DNA from: Cymbidium sinense
Lineage: Eukaryota; Streptophyta; Magnoliopsida; Asparagales; Orchidaceae
Assembly (NCBI GenBank): GCA_021442155.1
Contig: JAKCPB010000045.1
Span: forward strand, 310,001 to 374,000
Reading direction: 5' to 3'
Length of the DNA: 64,000 nt
Shown here: positions 1 through 12,053 of the stretch, in pieces
How positions within the stretch are numbered: position 1 is the first letter of the stretch
Layout: the number at the start of each line of letters is the position of its first letter
The notes under the pieces: generated by a model
The model's database searches: none
Told to the model about the DNA's origin: nothing
Seen by the model: the letters and a program-made list of their open reading frames with translations, nothing else
Translations under genes and position numbers: made by a program

Positions 1-1373
1 ATTTTATTATTTTCATCTTTAATACACTCACTTAATGTCTTTACTTTATCTCTTTGGTTGATAACTTATACATATATCTTTTCCTGGTATCTATTATATA
101 AATCATAAAATTTAAATTTTTCGTCATATCTTTGTTTCTTAGAATCTCTACGTATTCTTTATATCTTTCCCAATTCTGTTTTACATCTAAACCAAGTTTT
201 ATAACAATACTTCTTATTTTTTATCTTTTTTCGCACATCCACTATTCTTATTAAGAAGTTTTTTCCTTTGATTCTCCAAGCATCTTTAGTAAACTGCTTA
301 ATTTTACTTTATTTTTTTCATAATGTTAGCTTTATGACATCCTAAATTCTAATCTCTTTGTAGCTTCTTAAAAATATTTTTATTTGTGTTCTTTAAGTGT
401 CATAATTCTGAATAATTTAGTTGATTTTTTCTCTTACAACCTTTTGTCTTAAAATCTAAACTAACAATCGATGTTGAAGTCTTAGATTTTTGGAATGGCC
501 TTACAATCTTTCTTATCTAAAGCGATCTATTTTTCTTATCGAAAAATAATCAATCATTTTCTTAGATCCATTTTATAAGTAATAATATGTTCATCTCTTT
601 TCTTAAATAAAGTGTTAACAATTATATAAAATCGTAAATTTAAAACAAAATCTAATATAGTCACCTTCTTCATCATCCAATCACCATTCTGTGAATCTTT
701 TAAAATCTTTCTACCACCAACACGTGTCTTGAAATCTTCTCCAATAAATACTTTTCTTCAAAAGGTATCGTTGTATTAATCCCTAATTCATTCTAAAATT
801 TTTTAACTGCTTACCTCCAAACCTACTTGAGTATGACACTTATAACATTGATAATCTTAGATCAATGATAATCTTTAAAATTTATAATTCTATCTTCACA
901 TCTATTAATATTTATAACATTATCCTTCAAACTTTTATCTATAATCACTCACCATTTGTAGTTTGACTTTTACGAATATCGTTTAAAACCTAAACTATCA
1001 ATCTCCTTGGCCTTCTCCCAACCCATTTAGTTTCACACATAAAATATTTATCTTTCTATGAATCATAATATCTAATAATTCCATTAATTTACCTAGAGTA
1101 CCTATATTCCAAGATCCTAACTTAATTCTAGTTTATGGACTAACTTCTTTCCGTCATAATGTAGGAACCTTTTGCTTATTTAACACGCACCCGGCGCCGA
1201 TCGGCTTCATTTTTCATTATATTCAAACCCTTCGTTTAGGGGCCCTAGCATTAACATAATGATTTAAAGGATTCATGTCATGATTATTTCGACAAGTTTT
1301 ATGTTGGCTGCCGACTACCTAACGCAACCCTCCACTTTTCACATCCGGACTTGGGACCGGCAATGGTAGTGTT
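1..1373 (-). mobile_element. RTE-type LINE fragment, 5' part (copy A)
   Basis: Read on the minus strand, this is the 5' half of an RTE-clade non-LTR retrotransposon; the 3' half lies beyond the window edge. Near 1085-1140 the minus strand encodes SWNIGTL and then MELLDIMIHRKINILC, the start of an APE-type endonuclease domain. The 5' end at about 1351-1373 (CCATTGCCGGTCCCAAG, minus) matches the 5' end of the longer copy at 21991. The part at 1-200 matches the 5' parts of the truncated copies at 8640-8900 and 15430-15700. No long frame survives, so it is dead. Confidence 0.8.
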
Positions 1374-1722
1374 AAGACCCTTAGGTATGATTGAAAAAAT
1401 ATAAGCGAAAAATATAACAACCTTATATTAAACTTGATAAAGTTCAAACAAATTATAGGAAAATTTGAATATTTACTGGATCATAATTCCACTAATAAAG
1501 CGGCTAATTAATTCATTTGGCCTTGTCAAATGTATGTTCTGATTGGACGGTCTATCAATATTGAGACTACTAAGTGATTAAAGGCACCTTTCTCATACCA
1601 GTGCACACCATATTCTGTTCTGTTTTGAGAGCATTGAGAGCAGGCAATACGAATTCTTGAAGATTTATATCACAATGATGTTTCAAATACTTCCTTATTA
1701 CCCTGATTATGAAACCAGTAAA
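1374..1722. other. Unassigned AT-rich stretch between LINE and Copia remnants
   Basis: About 350 bases with no frame, repeat or motif that I recognise. It separates the 5' end of the RTE copy from the truncated downstream end of the Copia element. Confidence 0.5.
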
Positions 1723-2049
1723 TCAGACATCTACATTTGACGAGATATGATAATATATCGTGAGTTTTAATTTATATTTGTAGGATTGCAAACTAGTATG
1801 GGAGAGGATGCGAGGATTGGTGGTAGAACCTGTAAAAGGGAAAGAGATTAGTGGACTGGTGGTAGAACTTGTATTCGTAGTTGAAATTAGATTAGTTTGT
1901 GAATCCACTTGATTGGTAGAAGATAGGTTAGTGGATGGATGGTTAGTTGTTTGGTTGGTGGTAATATTTGATGGGGTTTTGGAGAGGGAAACAAGAGTTA
2001 GAGGGGGTATGTGGGGATTAGTAGGAGAAACTGGTGAAGTGGTGATATT

Positions 2050-3689
2050 TGACCGAAATGGAAAATTATTTTCATGAAAAAGAACATGCCTGGACAGATT
2101 TTTTTTTTTTTATGGTGGATGATAACATTTATAGTCCTTGTATTTGGAAGTTGGATAGAGTTTTTTCTTCTAATGAAAACACATTAAGTAGAAGTTGGAG
2201 AGAGTTTATCTTTGGAGTACGGTCTCAGCATGGATAACAAGCACGTCCAAACATTCTTAAGTGGAATAAGTTGGTGGTATACGATAGAGAAGTTGATATG
2301 GCAAAAGATTGTTAGTAATTGGAGATGTTAATTGATGAGATATACGACAGTTAGTAAGGTGTCCACCCATGAGGAATGTGGAATGCCAGATTCAAGAAGA
2401 AGGGTGTGAGTGATTTCTATGACATGTCTATGCTTTCATTCAACAATTTTATTTTTGGTCTAGAATATATGGGCAAGTAATTTGATGAGAAATTCCCCAT
2501 CAAGTAAATTTTTGGTGAGTATTGTTTGTTTTTTCACGTCCATCGTCTGAGCATAAAATGTCAGTAGGAAATTGAAGATATTTTTCAGCCATAGTCTTGA
2601 AATTCATGAATATCAATGTTAAATCAGATTTGTTTTTCATAGGATAAATCATCAATAAATAAAACGTAATATTTGTGACCTTGATTTAAAATTGTTGGGG
2701 AAGGTCTCCATACATTTGAGTGAATAGGCTCTAGGGGAGAAAGATTTTTAGTAGTAGAGGGTAAAAAAGGTAAATTGTGACTTTTAGTAGAATTACAATA
2801 AGTACAAACAAAATTTATTATCGGAGCGCATCTAGTAGGATTATGTTTGGATAGAACTAAAATTGTAGATTGATGTGGATGACTAGATGGCTGTGCCACA
2901 TAGAGGTAGAGGATAGTGTTGATAGAAATGCTTGGTTGGAGGTAGATTTGATGGGATAAAGACCATTAGATATTGAAAGTGCTTGATGCGTTGTCCGATC
3001 TTGAATGATATAGCCATTATAATCAAAAAGGAATGAACAATGATTATTAGGTTCATTTATTAGGGGAGAAAGATTTTTAGTAGCAGAGGGTAAAAAAGGT
3101 AAATTGTGACTTTTAGTAGAATTACAATAAGTACAAACAAAATTTAATATCGGAGCACATCTAGTAGGATTATATTTGGATAGAACTAAAATTGTAGATT
3201 GATGTGGATGACTAGATGGCTGTGCCACATAGAGGTAGAGGATAGTGTTGATAGAAATGCTTGGTTGGAGGTAGATTTGATGGGATAAAGACCATTAGAT
3301 GTTGAAAGTGCTTGATGCGTTGTCCGATTTTGAATGATATAGCCATTATAATCAAAAAGGATTGAACAGTGATTATTAGTGGTTCATTTATTGATTGAAA
3401 GGATATTATGAGAGAGCTGTGGGACGTGAAGAATTTTAGAAAGTTTGAACTTACGTATAGGAGTTGGAAGAATGCCTTTGCTAGTATGAGCTATTGGAAG
3501 ATGTTTGTCCATTGCCAATTGTAACTTCTTGTTGTCTAGTATATGGAGAGTGATTGGAAAGATTATTAATATCATGAGTGAGATGTGTAGAGGCGCCTGA
3601 GTCAAGATACTTGTTCCTATTGGATGAAGTAGCATGAAAAGCCGGATTAGATTGATAGTGTGTAATTCAGATTTATTCAATGCCAACAT
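2050..3689 (-). pseudogene. Copia pol remnant: protease-proximal, GAG pre-integrase and integrase
   Basis: On the minus strand, 3384-3689 reads an aspartic-protease-distal segment ending in a HVPQLSHNILSINK-like motif. The GAG pre-integrase zinc domain follows, with its histidines in WHSHLVIH and its cysteines in CTYCNSTKSHNLPF. The integrase core is then read in scraps: NVWRPSP, YYVLFIDD, and further down, in shifted frames, motifs near 2590-2400. The sequence from 2732 to 3392 is duplicated in tandem, so the pre-integrase domain is present twice. Stops and frameshifts rule out a working polyprotein. I describe the surviving pieces only. Confidence 0.8.
2732..3392. repeat. Tandem duplication (~330 bp x 2) inside Copia pol
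   Basis: The segments 2732-3061 and 3061-3392 are nearly identical, differing at roughly a dozen positions. Both cover the GAG pre-integrase region of the Copia remnant. The junction falls at GGTTCATTTATT, present at the end of both copies. High identity means the duplication is younger than most of the decay around it. Confidence 0.9.
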
Positions 3690-4131
3690 TTTGCTGCAGT
3701 CTGTCCCTTATGAAAGATTTCATGATTATGTTATTACTATATTACTGTGAATTGGAGTCCTGAGTTATGTAATTAGTTACATTTCAGTCTCTGTAAGATT
3801 TAAAATGACCACGACCTCGGCCACGAGATGTTAAGAGTGCTATGAGGGTCTGGTTGTGTTATTTGAAGGCTTCATCAGAGTCGGTTGCAAGATTTGCTTC
3901 TTCGGTGCATAATAGAGAAGACATATCATCTAAACTTGTTGGTTGAAGATTTGTTCAGATGGAGGTCTTGAAAGCTTGGTAATTGGATGGTAGACCATTT
4001 AATGTGTAGGTGATAATATCTTTTGGATCAATGGGAGTCCTTGCAACAGATATGGTGTCTGTCTTAGCTTTTACTTAGCAAGATTCCATGTCATTGTCTT
4101 TTCTTTCATGGAGAGATTGTGGAGTTCATTT

Positions 4132-4572
4132 TTAAGTTAAAGAATATGAGAACAAATTACTAGATTGAAGTCTCCTTTCAATGGTTGTCCAAATTTCTGC
4201 ACAGGTTTCCAAATTAAGTACATATTGTAATAGAAATTGGGATATAATAGAGTAAAGAGCTTGTGCTAGATTTTGATTAAGTATCCATGCATTATATTGT
4301 TGATTTGTTATAATAGAACTGTCAAAATTGATAAGATGCTTAGCTGGTATGACTGTCATGCCATCTAGACAGCCCTCAAGTTTTGAAAATATTGAGAATT
4401 TGTGAGCGTCTCGCAAGATGATTTTTAGCAGAAAGTTCGGTAGGAACAATATTCTTAATATTTGATATGAGAAATTTCAATTGGGATGGGATGGGTGTAT
4501 TTCCTATCAATGAAATGGATTCCGTTGTTTGAGATGTTTCTTCATGGTAATTAGATTGAGCAGAAGCCATTG
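4132..4572 (-). pseudogene. Copia gag remnant
   Basis: The minus-strand start at 4572 (MASAQSNYHEETSQT) begins a gag frame shortly downstream of the primer-binding site. After a frameshift near 4380 it continues with LEGCLDGMTVIPAKHLI, then NQQYNAWILNQNLAQALYSI, then LETCAEIWTTIERRLQSSN. This is the typical N-terminal gag of plant Ty1/Copia elements (UBN2/retrotran_gag type). The frameshift and a later stop make it non-functional. Confidence 0.8.
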
Positions 4573-4610
4573 AATCAAGTTGAGTTGAATTGCTTTGTCA
4601 CTGAGCAGAG

Positions 4611-4622
4611 GCTTTGATACCA
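4611..4622 (-). other. Primer-binding site (initiator-Met tRNA type)
   Basis: The minus strand reads TGGTATCAAAGC. This differs by one base from TGGTATCAGAGC, the complement of the 3' end of initiator methionine tRNA that primes most plant Copia elements. It lies three bases inside the LTR end and 39 bases before the gag start. Confidence 0.8.
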
Positions 4623-4625
4623 AGT

Positions 4626-5100
4626 TGACAAGCTAGACCAATAGATCAAAAATAGAACCAAAACAAAAAAAAAAAAAAAAAAAAAAACAAAAACACCTGG
4701 GAACAATGCAACATAACAGAGCATGAATGATTGTAGTGCATAATCTTCAATGCATACTAATGATTTCTCATTCTCAGCTACATATATTTATATACAGGTT
4801 ATACAATAATTAGTTGTTTAGAGTTTATTATGATTTGGTGGTCCAGCTGTAATATTTTTTCGTTCTGCCGAGGTTGGAGCGTGTTGGTAATCGTGTCATC
4901 ATTCTATTACATTCTGCTTTAGGCGGCCAGCGTAAGGGGTCGTGGGGTGATACCAGCTATATTTTGTTATAGGTTTATTGTTCGTATTCTCTGCAGATGA
5001 TAGTGGAGCAAAATTGGATTTTTTAGCTGTTGCAGACTTGCAGTGTTATGATTAGATAAGTTTAATGGTGATATCAAGATTTCAATTTTAATAGTTAGTT
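4626..5100 (-). repeat. Copia LTR (far boundary approximate)
   Basis: The LTR ends in CA on the minus strand at 4626, next to the primer-binding site. A minus-strand TATATAAATA box lies at 4785-4794, about 165 bases from the LTR end, a normal place for an LTR promoter. A run of 21 A residues (T on the transcribed strand) sits at about 4667-4687. The outer end is not fixed because the partner LTR is missing. Confidence 0.6.
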
Positions 5101-5439
5101 CATTTACTTCCAGAGCTCTTCCATAATGTTGATGGCATATTGTTAATCTTAATTTTGTTTTTTCCCTAGAGTTCAGTTCTTAGCACAAATTTTGTTTGAT
5201 TATATCCAAAAATCTTATAATTGTGTTCAGTTCACTTTTGGCTCAAATTATATATATATAGTCATATCATTGTTGGATTGGGTTCGAGACAAGGTCAACA
5301 CCTCTGATTGGGTCCAAGACAAAGATAACTGTTTATTGGAGATATTATTGACTCCATGAGCCCCATTACTTATGCAGTTGATTTTGATAATAGAAAATAT
5401 ATGATTAGATGGAATTAATATTTTATTTCATATATTTCG

Positions 5440-6170
5440 GGAAGTGTTGACCCTCGGTTCGTCCGCAAGAAGCCGAAACCGTTCCCCCCTCTCGGCTCCA
5501 TTTCCTCCCTCAACCACAAGGCAACGGCATTCGCCCCTCTCGGTTTGTCCGCAAGAAGCCGAAACCGTTCCCCCCTCTCGGTTCATTTCCTCCCTCAACC
5601 GCAAGGAAACGGCATTCGCCCCTCTCGGTTCGCCTGCAAGAAGCCGAACTCCCTGGCCCTACCTACTCGCTCGAAGGAAGAAGCCGAACTTCCTCCGTCC
5701 TCCCTCCCTCTCGCGATACCGAGCAGCGACCTACTCCCATCTCGCGATATCGAGCTGCGACCTGCTCACGACTCCCCTCTCTCGTTCCCGTAGCCCTCTC
5801 CTGGACACTCCCAATCCAAAGCCCCACTCTCGCTCTCGATCGTTTCCCTCAACCGCAGGTATCGCAAGGAAATCGTAATCCCTTGTTCGATCCCTGATCC
5901 GATCTCCCTCTTCTCTCCGACTTCCATCTCCCTCACATCTGTGAGGACGATTCACCGTAAGCCTCGCTTGATTCCGACTTCTTTTCTATATTTTCCTTTC
6001 CCTTTTTCTCTGCGGCATCTTGCTGTCTTCTCTCTAGTTTTCGTTCAGCAAACCTCGCCGCAGCTCATCCTATTCTCTCGATTTTCCTTCACAAGCAGCA
6101 ACTCATATCTCCCTCAAGCCACTAACTACTCCTTCATTCCCAACAGTGCCATTTCTTCCCTCTAATTAAT
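5440..6170. other. GC-rich block with open frames on both strands
   Basis: This block stands out from the AT-rich surroundings by many CG dinucleotides. It contains an 86-bp tandem repeat at its left end (see separate entry) and then pyrimidine-rich sequence of the kind seen in plant promoters and 5' leaders. Overlapping frames exist on both strands (5444-5878 plus, 5731-5955 minus), but they are rich in Ser, Pro and Arg and match no family I know. A possible splice donor (CCGCAGGTAT) lies near 5850. It may be a captured gene 5' end; that is inference. Confidence 0.4.
5453..5640. repeat. 86-bp tandem repeat, about 2.2 copies
   Basis: The phrase GTCCGCAAGAAGCCGAA occurs at 5461 and 5547, and a related GCCTGCAAGAAGCCGAA at 5632, giving spacings of 86 and 85. 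The first two units are nearly identical; the third is cut short. Confidence 0.85.
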
Positions 6171-6968
6171 CTTGGTTTCTCGCACTACACAAGCACACTA
6201 ACCTCTCTTCCTCTCATCTAAAAACATTAAATGAGATTTCAGAGTGTAATTTGTGGATGCGTAGAAATATTATTTGTGGATGTGTAGGAATGTGAATGTG
6301 GAAATATGTGTGTTTCTTTTTGCATATTTCAAGACCCCCCTAATGCCCAATAGGGTGTAGTGGGTGTAAAGAGACAGTTGTGGTATCATGAATCGCCACT
6401 ACTTCATATACGTCAAGAAACAGCAAAGATGTGACGTATGTTGAAATGTTATTGAAATTTCGTTAAATTTGGACTTAAAAAAATTTAAATAAAAATCATC
6501 TAAACTCAAATTAAATAAAAAGATACATGATGAATGTTAAAATAAACACTAAACCAAAAAGAAGAAAAAGAAGAGTGTTCACAAAAAAATTTAAGCAAGT
6601 TGAAAGTCCACCCAAGCTTTGAGCCAGAAGCCTTCTCTCTTTTTGAAGTCCTCTAAACTCAAGCAAATGATATGAAATGCAAGGATCCTCCCCTTAGCTT
6701 CATTTATAGAGATAGAAAGAGTCAATGTGGGACCCATCCTTATTTAAATCAAATAATTAAGTACGACGACCGATATGACATGTGTAAAACATGTCAGAAC
6801 CACTTTATTCCACATATTTGATCTTTGTTATGAGGGATTATATGAATAATAGTGACGATCCAACACAATTTCATTTTTATCTTTCTCACTAGGGTTAGAT
6901 GGATAATTATCACAAATGACAATTGTATGTGACAATACTTTTCCTTGCAAATATAATTTTCTATGGCT
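6171..6968. other. Unassigned AT-rich stretch
   Basis: No gene is supported. A short local duplication of the phrase ATTTGTGGATG(C/T)GTAG is seen at about 6250-6290. The rest runs up to the terminal repeat of the Harbinger element at 6972. Confidence 0.4.
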
Positions 6969-7175
6969 TAAGGGCCCGTTTGGGGCATTTTTTTTTTAGA
7001 AGCTTGTGAAGTTGCAAATAAAATTTAATTAACGTCTGGCTGTGTTCTGTTTGAAAAACTCTGTTCAAAATCTGCTATATTATAGCTGTTTGTGCAGAAA
7101 TGATTGGAATGTCCCTGTGGCTATATAAGCTGAATAAAGTTAAATAAAATGAACAAAAATAAGACAAATTTAATA

Positions 7176-8930
7176 CATCTACAATAGCAAGCTTTTTATA
7201 TATCTTAACCAAGTCTTTTTAGGTCTATCTCTACTTTTCTTAACATAAGACAAATCTAATACATCTACTCTCCTAACCGGGTCATCGGACGGCCAACGCT
7301 TTATGTAGCCAAATCATCTAAGACGACTCTCTCTAATCTTATCTACCACCGGAGCTATTCCAACTTTTTCCCGAACATACTCATTTCGCATTTTATCTCT
7401 AAGAGTAAAGCCACTCATCCACGAGCATCCTCATCTCAGAACTTAACTTAGTCTTTATGCTTCTCTTTTATTGGACATTCTGCTAAATCATTTAGGTCTT
7501 ACCACCATCTTATAAAATTTTCCGTTTAAGTGGAACTTTTATCACACAAGCCGATGCATTCCTCCACTTCAACCATCCAACTTGAATTCTACTAATAATA
7601 TCTCCATCTATTTCACCATCATTTTGAACAATAGAGCCTAAATATTGAATCGGTCACTCTTATTAATGACTTGTTCACCTAATGTCACAACATTATCACT
7701 AGAACTTTTACAACTAACTTAAACGAAAACCTTTAGACTCTAATGTTGACCTCCATAATTCAAGTTTCTCTTGGACTCCCTCTCTAGTCTTATCAACAAG
7801 AAGAATGTCATCAGCAAAAAACATACACCAAGGTACATTTTCTTGTAAATGCCTAGTAAGAACATCCATAACTAAAACAAAAAGATAAGGGCTTAAAGCT
7901 AATCCTTGATGTAATCCAATTGAAATGGGAAAATATTTTGTCAATCCTCCTTGTGTTTGGACACAAGTAACAACTCTAATATACATATCCTTAATGATTT
8001 GAATATAACCAATATTAACTCCTTTCTCGTTTAGAACTCTCCAAAGAACATCTCTTGAAACTTTATCATAAGCTTTCTAAATCAATAAATATCATATGTA
8101 AATCCTCCTTACTTTCTCTATATTTCTCCATCAAATCTCTTAACAAATGTATAACATCCATAGATCTACGGCATGAAATCAAACGATTGAGAAACTTTTG
8201 TATCACATCGTAACTATGCTCAATTACCCTCTCCCATAATTTTAATGTATGACGCATTAACTTAATTCCTATAATTTGCACACTCTTGTGCATCACTTTT
8301 ATTCTTAAATATAGAACAAACTCTTTTCCACTCATCTTATCTTTTAGTCATTAAAATAACATTAAAAAAATTTATAAGCCAAGAAATTCCTTGATCTCCT
8401 AAACATTTCCACACTTCTATTGGAATATCATCAGGTCCTACTGTTTTTTCACATTTCATTTTTTTTAAAGTTTTTCTAACTTCAGATTTACTAATACGAT
8501 GATAAAAAAAAATTTCTATTTTTGTTTAGAGTATTAAGGTTGCTAAAATCAATCGTACATTCAGATCTTTCATTGAAAAGTTTATCAAAATATCTCATCT
8601 ACCTATTTTCAATATCCTTTTCTAAGAAAAATACTTTATTATCCTCATCTTTAATATACCTCTCTTGAATTAGGTCTTTACTTCTCCCGTCTCTTTGGTT
8701 GGCTAATTTATGCATACATCTTTCACCTTCTCTGGTATCTAATCTGTTGTATAAATCACTAAAAGCCAAATTTTTTTTTATATATTCTTTTAGAATCTAC
8801 AGGTCATTTTATATCTTTCCCAATTCTCTAAGTTTTCTTAAAAATCAATTTTATAACAATCTTCTTATTTCTTATCTTTTCTTTACACTCACTCCATACT
8901 ATTTTTTATTAAAAGAAGTGGCAATATGAT
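7176..8930 (-). mobile_element. RTE-type LINE, truncated at both ends (copy B)
   Basis: The minus strand encodes an RTE-clade reverse transcriptase. 7714-7986 reads through [13 protein letters not shown], then the catalytic box [14 protein letters not shown], then [16 protein letters not shown]. Upstream, near 8066-8335, are pieces around LMRHTLKLWERVIE and HMIFIDLES. Frameshifts separate them. The 3' tail repeat seen in copy C is missing here, and the endonuclease half is cut off near 8930. It sits inside the Harbinger element. Confidence 0.88.
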
Positions 8931-8935
8931 GATTT

Positions 8936-10165
8936 TTTTTTAGAAAGTTAAAGAGCCTTTAGTTAATGGTTTCCAACAAGAAAAATGGATGTTTAATTCT
9001 ACGAAGTAAAGAACAATTATAAGCATGCATGATGATAGATAGGGAAGGCAGACCCACACCACCTAATTTTTTTCCCTGCATGTTTTATACCATGAGATGG
9101 GTTAGAATTTGCGCAGAAGATAATTTCCATGACAGAGAAATCTAGAACGCCATCTGTTAATCATCTTAATACAAGCGTTGGAAATAATTGTAGCTCTTGA
9201 CCAATATGAAACAAGATTTCAAATGGAGAATTTAACTTAGTTGTAATCTGCCAGCAAATGATAAAAGCTTCGCCTTCCAGCCATCAAAGATGGTGATACT
9301 ATGTAACAAAGACTGGAAATCAATAAAATGTTGTCTCTAGAAGAAATGGGTTATCCAAGATAAGTTAATTTAGTGTCCTGTAATTTGATGAAACCGCCTT
9401 GGCCAGAATGAATAATGTAAGTAATCACAGATCTTAATCTATTGGTCAATATTTTGGCAATGATTTTACAAAAAGTATTGTACAGAGATGAGCCTAAAAT
9501 CAGTGATATTATTATCATGTGGACTCTTTGGAATGAGAATAATGACAGTGGCTTTAGCCATTCTATGAAGTTTAGAACTAAAAAGAAGATAGCACGGCTA
9601 ACAATAGCTCCAGTAATATTCCAAGTGAATCTAAAGAATTCAAAGGTATATCAAACATTGGATCAGATGTCATCCAGCTACTGTTATATCATACCATTTA
9701 TGGCTTCACTTAGAAGAATATGCTTAATCTTAAGGTTGAAGCCGAACAACACATATCTGGAGATTGGTTGAAGAAAATATCTTATTTTGGAATGACCATT
9801 GGTGTGGTAAGGAACCCCTCTCACTTGATAACTTTGATACCAGGAGAAATAATCTAGATCCGGTTTCTAATTTTTGGTCAAACAATACGGGACACCTTGA
9901 AACTTGTTGAATGTCTATCCAAGACTATTAGCAAGCAAATTCAGAACATGATAATAAACACAAATCAAAGGGATACACTCATTACAAAAACTGAAAAGAA
10001 ACATGCATCCATTTCTAAGAAAATATATAGCAACTGGAAACCTACTACCCAATCAATGCATTAGGGAAAACTGCTTTGGAACAACATCCTTAAACCATTT
10101 ATATCCTTCTTCAATTTTAGGTTGGTACATAAGAAGGTGTAGTTGAAATAATGTCCATGAAGCAG
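8936..10165. mobile_element. L1-type LINE fragment with an inverted 5' part
   Basis: Two halves of a plant L1 ORF2 face in opposite directions. On the minus strand from about 9760 down to 8936 the reverse transcriptase is read: MAKATVIILIPKS, ISLYNTFCKIIAKIL, GQGGF, then DGWKAKLLSFAGRLQL and GKKLGGVGLP. On the plus strand from about 9770 to 10160 the C-terminal region is read, with scraps such as FWNDHWCGKEPLSLDNFD, ISKQIQNMII and KPFISFFNFRLVHKK. Both halves are broken by stops. The head-to-head arrangement is the product expected from twin priming during L1 insertion. Confidence 0.72.
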
Positions 10166-10321
10166 GTAAAATTTTTTTTCATTAGCAAGCAAGTTTAAGA
10201 TCGTAACTTAAAGCTTCTGAGCATTAAGCTAAAAAAGCAACAGGCCCAAGCTGGTCTGTAGAAGCTACCAAACACTTTACAAATGTTGAAATATAATATT
10301 ATCTAAGGCATCTATAATTTA

Positions 10322-11612
10322 TTCTCATAACTCTTTCATCTCCTCAGCTCCTTCTCCGTCCTGTGTCTCCAACTCTGTGGTATGTTGACTCGTTTCTACA
10401 TCGTAGCCAACCGATATTCGAATGCTTTGGATGGAACAAATGATTGGTCGTTGTAATAACAATGTTGAACTATATCGTGGTGTGATGGGTGATGGCATAT
10501 ATAATTATACAAAGCCGTTGTAATTTACTATTTTAACCTCTTGAAGTACGGCATCTCGTAAAATAACTCATTTATTCTTCCACACTCCGAAGGCTCGCTC
10601 AATTACACCACGCAATGATGTGTGTCGTTTATTAAATGATTCTTTCCTTCCCCTGGTGACTTGGCTGCTCCTTTCAAAATCAAGAATATGATATTTTATT
10701 TTAAAAGGTTTCAAGAACCCTCGTTGCATTGGATAACCATCATCAACAACATAATATTTTCCTGTTTAGATTTGTAATTAGAAGCTGTAAAAAATATCAT
10801 ATTCTTTGTACTAAATCGATGATTCGTTCCAGTAATACCTGGAGGAGGCAATGAGAAGTTGTTTTCTCTACGTCATACAACATTATTGAATATGCGACTA
10901 TCATGTGCACTTCTTTCTCATCCAGTCATTAAAAAAGTGAAACACATATTGAAATCATATACTGTCATCACATTTTGTGTAGGTGCGCCACATCGACTAA
11001 TATAAGCGACCTTTTCAGTTGATGGCACACGGGCATCGATATGTGTTCATGTTCCAATACATACAATGATAAATTTCTTGTGAACTAGGTGATAATCAGA
11101 AATGATCATTTTCAAATAAACTTATAAATAAAGTATACCTTGAAATATGGCCTGTATTGGAAATCATGCAGAATCTTATCAGGTATATTCTGAAAAGTTG
11201 AATCTATCGGCTTTATAACTTTAGTTGATAAACGTACCAAAGCATCAAGGCCAATAGAGAAGTATTTGCTTATGGTTTCGGATGAGTGCTGAAATAGCTC
11301 GCTAACCACCCTGGTAAATTCATTATGCGATAAAATATAGTGTTATGGCCAAGAATTTTTTAGTTGTAGTTCTAGAAGATCCACAAAGTTCATGTAAATT
11401 TTCTAATTCCTACAGCAGGTCAGTGAAAATAACTTGTGACATACGAAACATAGTATGAAATCTCCTTAGGTGCCTTGCTAGTAACTCAGTGATTCATTTT
11501 TCACTAATAAATCTGGAAGTCATACATAGAGTCTTGCAAACATAAGTCTCATAGTACTCATATATTAAGCATCGATAGAATAATCCGGTTGATCGTCATT
11601 ATCACTATCCAT
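10322..11612 (-). pseudogene. PIF/Harbinger transposase (DDE nuclease), broken
   Basis: This is the catalytic protein of the Harbinger element. On the minus strand the likely start is at 11612 (MDSDNDDQ). In order, one reads an N-terminal helical part (MFRMSQVIF), then FQHSSETISKYF (11112-11309), then THIDARVPS and GAPTQNVMTVYDFNMCFTF (about 10960-11075), AHDSRIFN, then VVDDGYPMQRGFLKPF (about 10700-10745) and SLRGVIERAFGVWK (about 10580-10620), and a tail ending MKEL near 10326. The second catalytic Asp (VVDDGYP) and the Glu (VIERAFG) remain. The first Asp, expected just before GTHI, is lost in a small deletion that also leaves a stop. Several other stops occur. Non-functional. Confidence 0.82.
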
Positions 11613-12053
11613 AACTGCAACTAATGACAAAAAAATATACGTCATTATATTAGTCATTACAGATTAAGGTACTAAACAAAATTCCCGTAGTAACATATGA
11701 TATATCAGGTACTGCTATCATATAATTTCTAAAGAAGTTCAGCATATAACAAAAATAAGTACATCAAGTAAAAAAGAGCAAACTCTTTATTACCAGATCA
11801 CGGAGAAGTTTAAATTTTGACAGATCAGAAAACATCTTTTACTAAATTCAACCTAGCTAAAACATCATATGTTTCAAAATGATAGTGTAGATAATGAACT
11901 CTCTGTTCAGGTGTCATAGCCACAAAGATCTCTCGCTTGTTTGCATCTTCAAACAACCTCGTTGAATGCAGATAAAGTGAAATATCTTCGAAAATTTCAG
12001 TGATTTTATCTAAAATAGTGATCGCCTCAGATAGTGATGGCGGTGCAATTGCC

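Larger units (their letters stand above)
1723..5100 (-). mobile_element. Decayed Ty1/Copia retrotransposon, truncated before reverse transcriptase
   Basis: Read on the minus strand, the order is LTR end, primer-binding site, gag, protease-proximal segment, GAG pre-integrase zinc domain, integrase, and a Ser/Thr/Pro-rich linker (1723-2050). This is the Ty1/Copia order. The reverse transcriptase and RNase H that should follow the linker are absent, so the element is truncated at about 1723. Frames are broken by many stops and small indels. The upstream LTR boundary near 5100 is approximate because no second LTR was found for comparison. Confidence 0.82.

Noticed and set aside
5444..5878. 144-residue plus frame as a gene
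   Set aside because: It spans an 86-bp tandem repeat and reads Ser/Pro/Arg-rich repeats; the opposite strand is open too.
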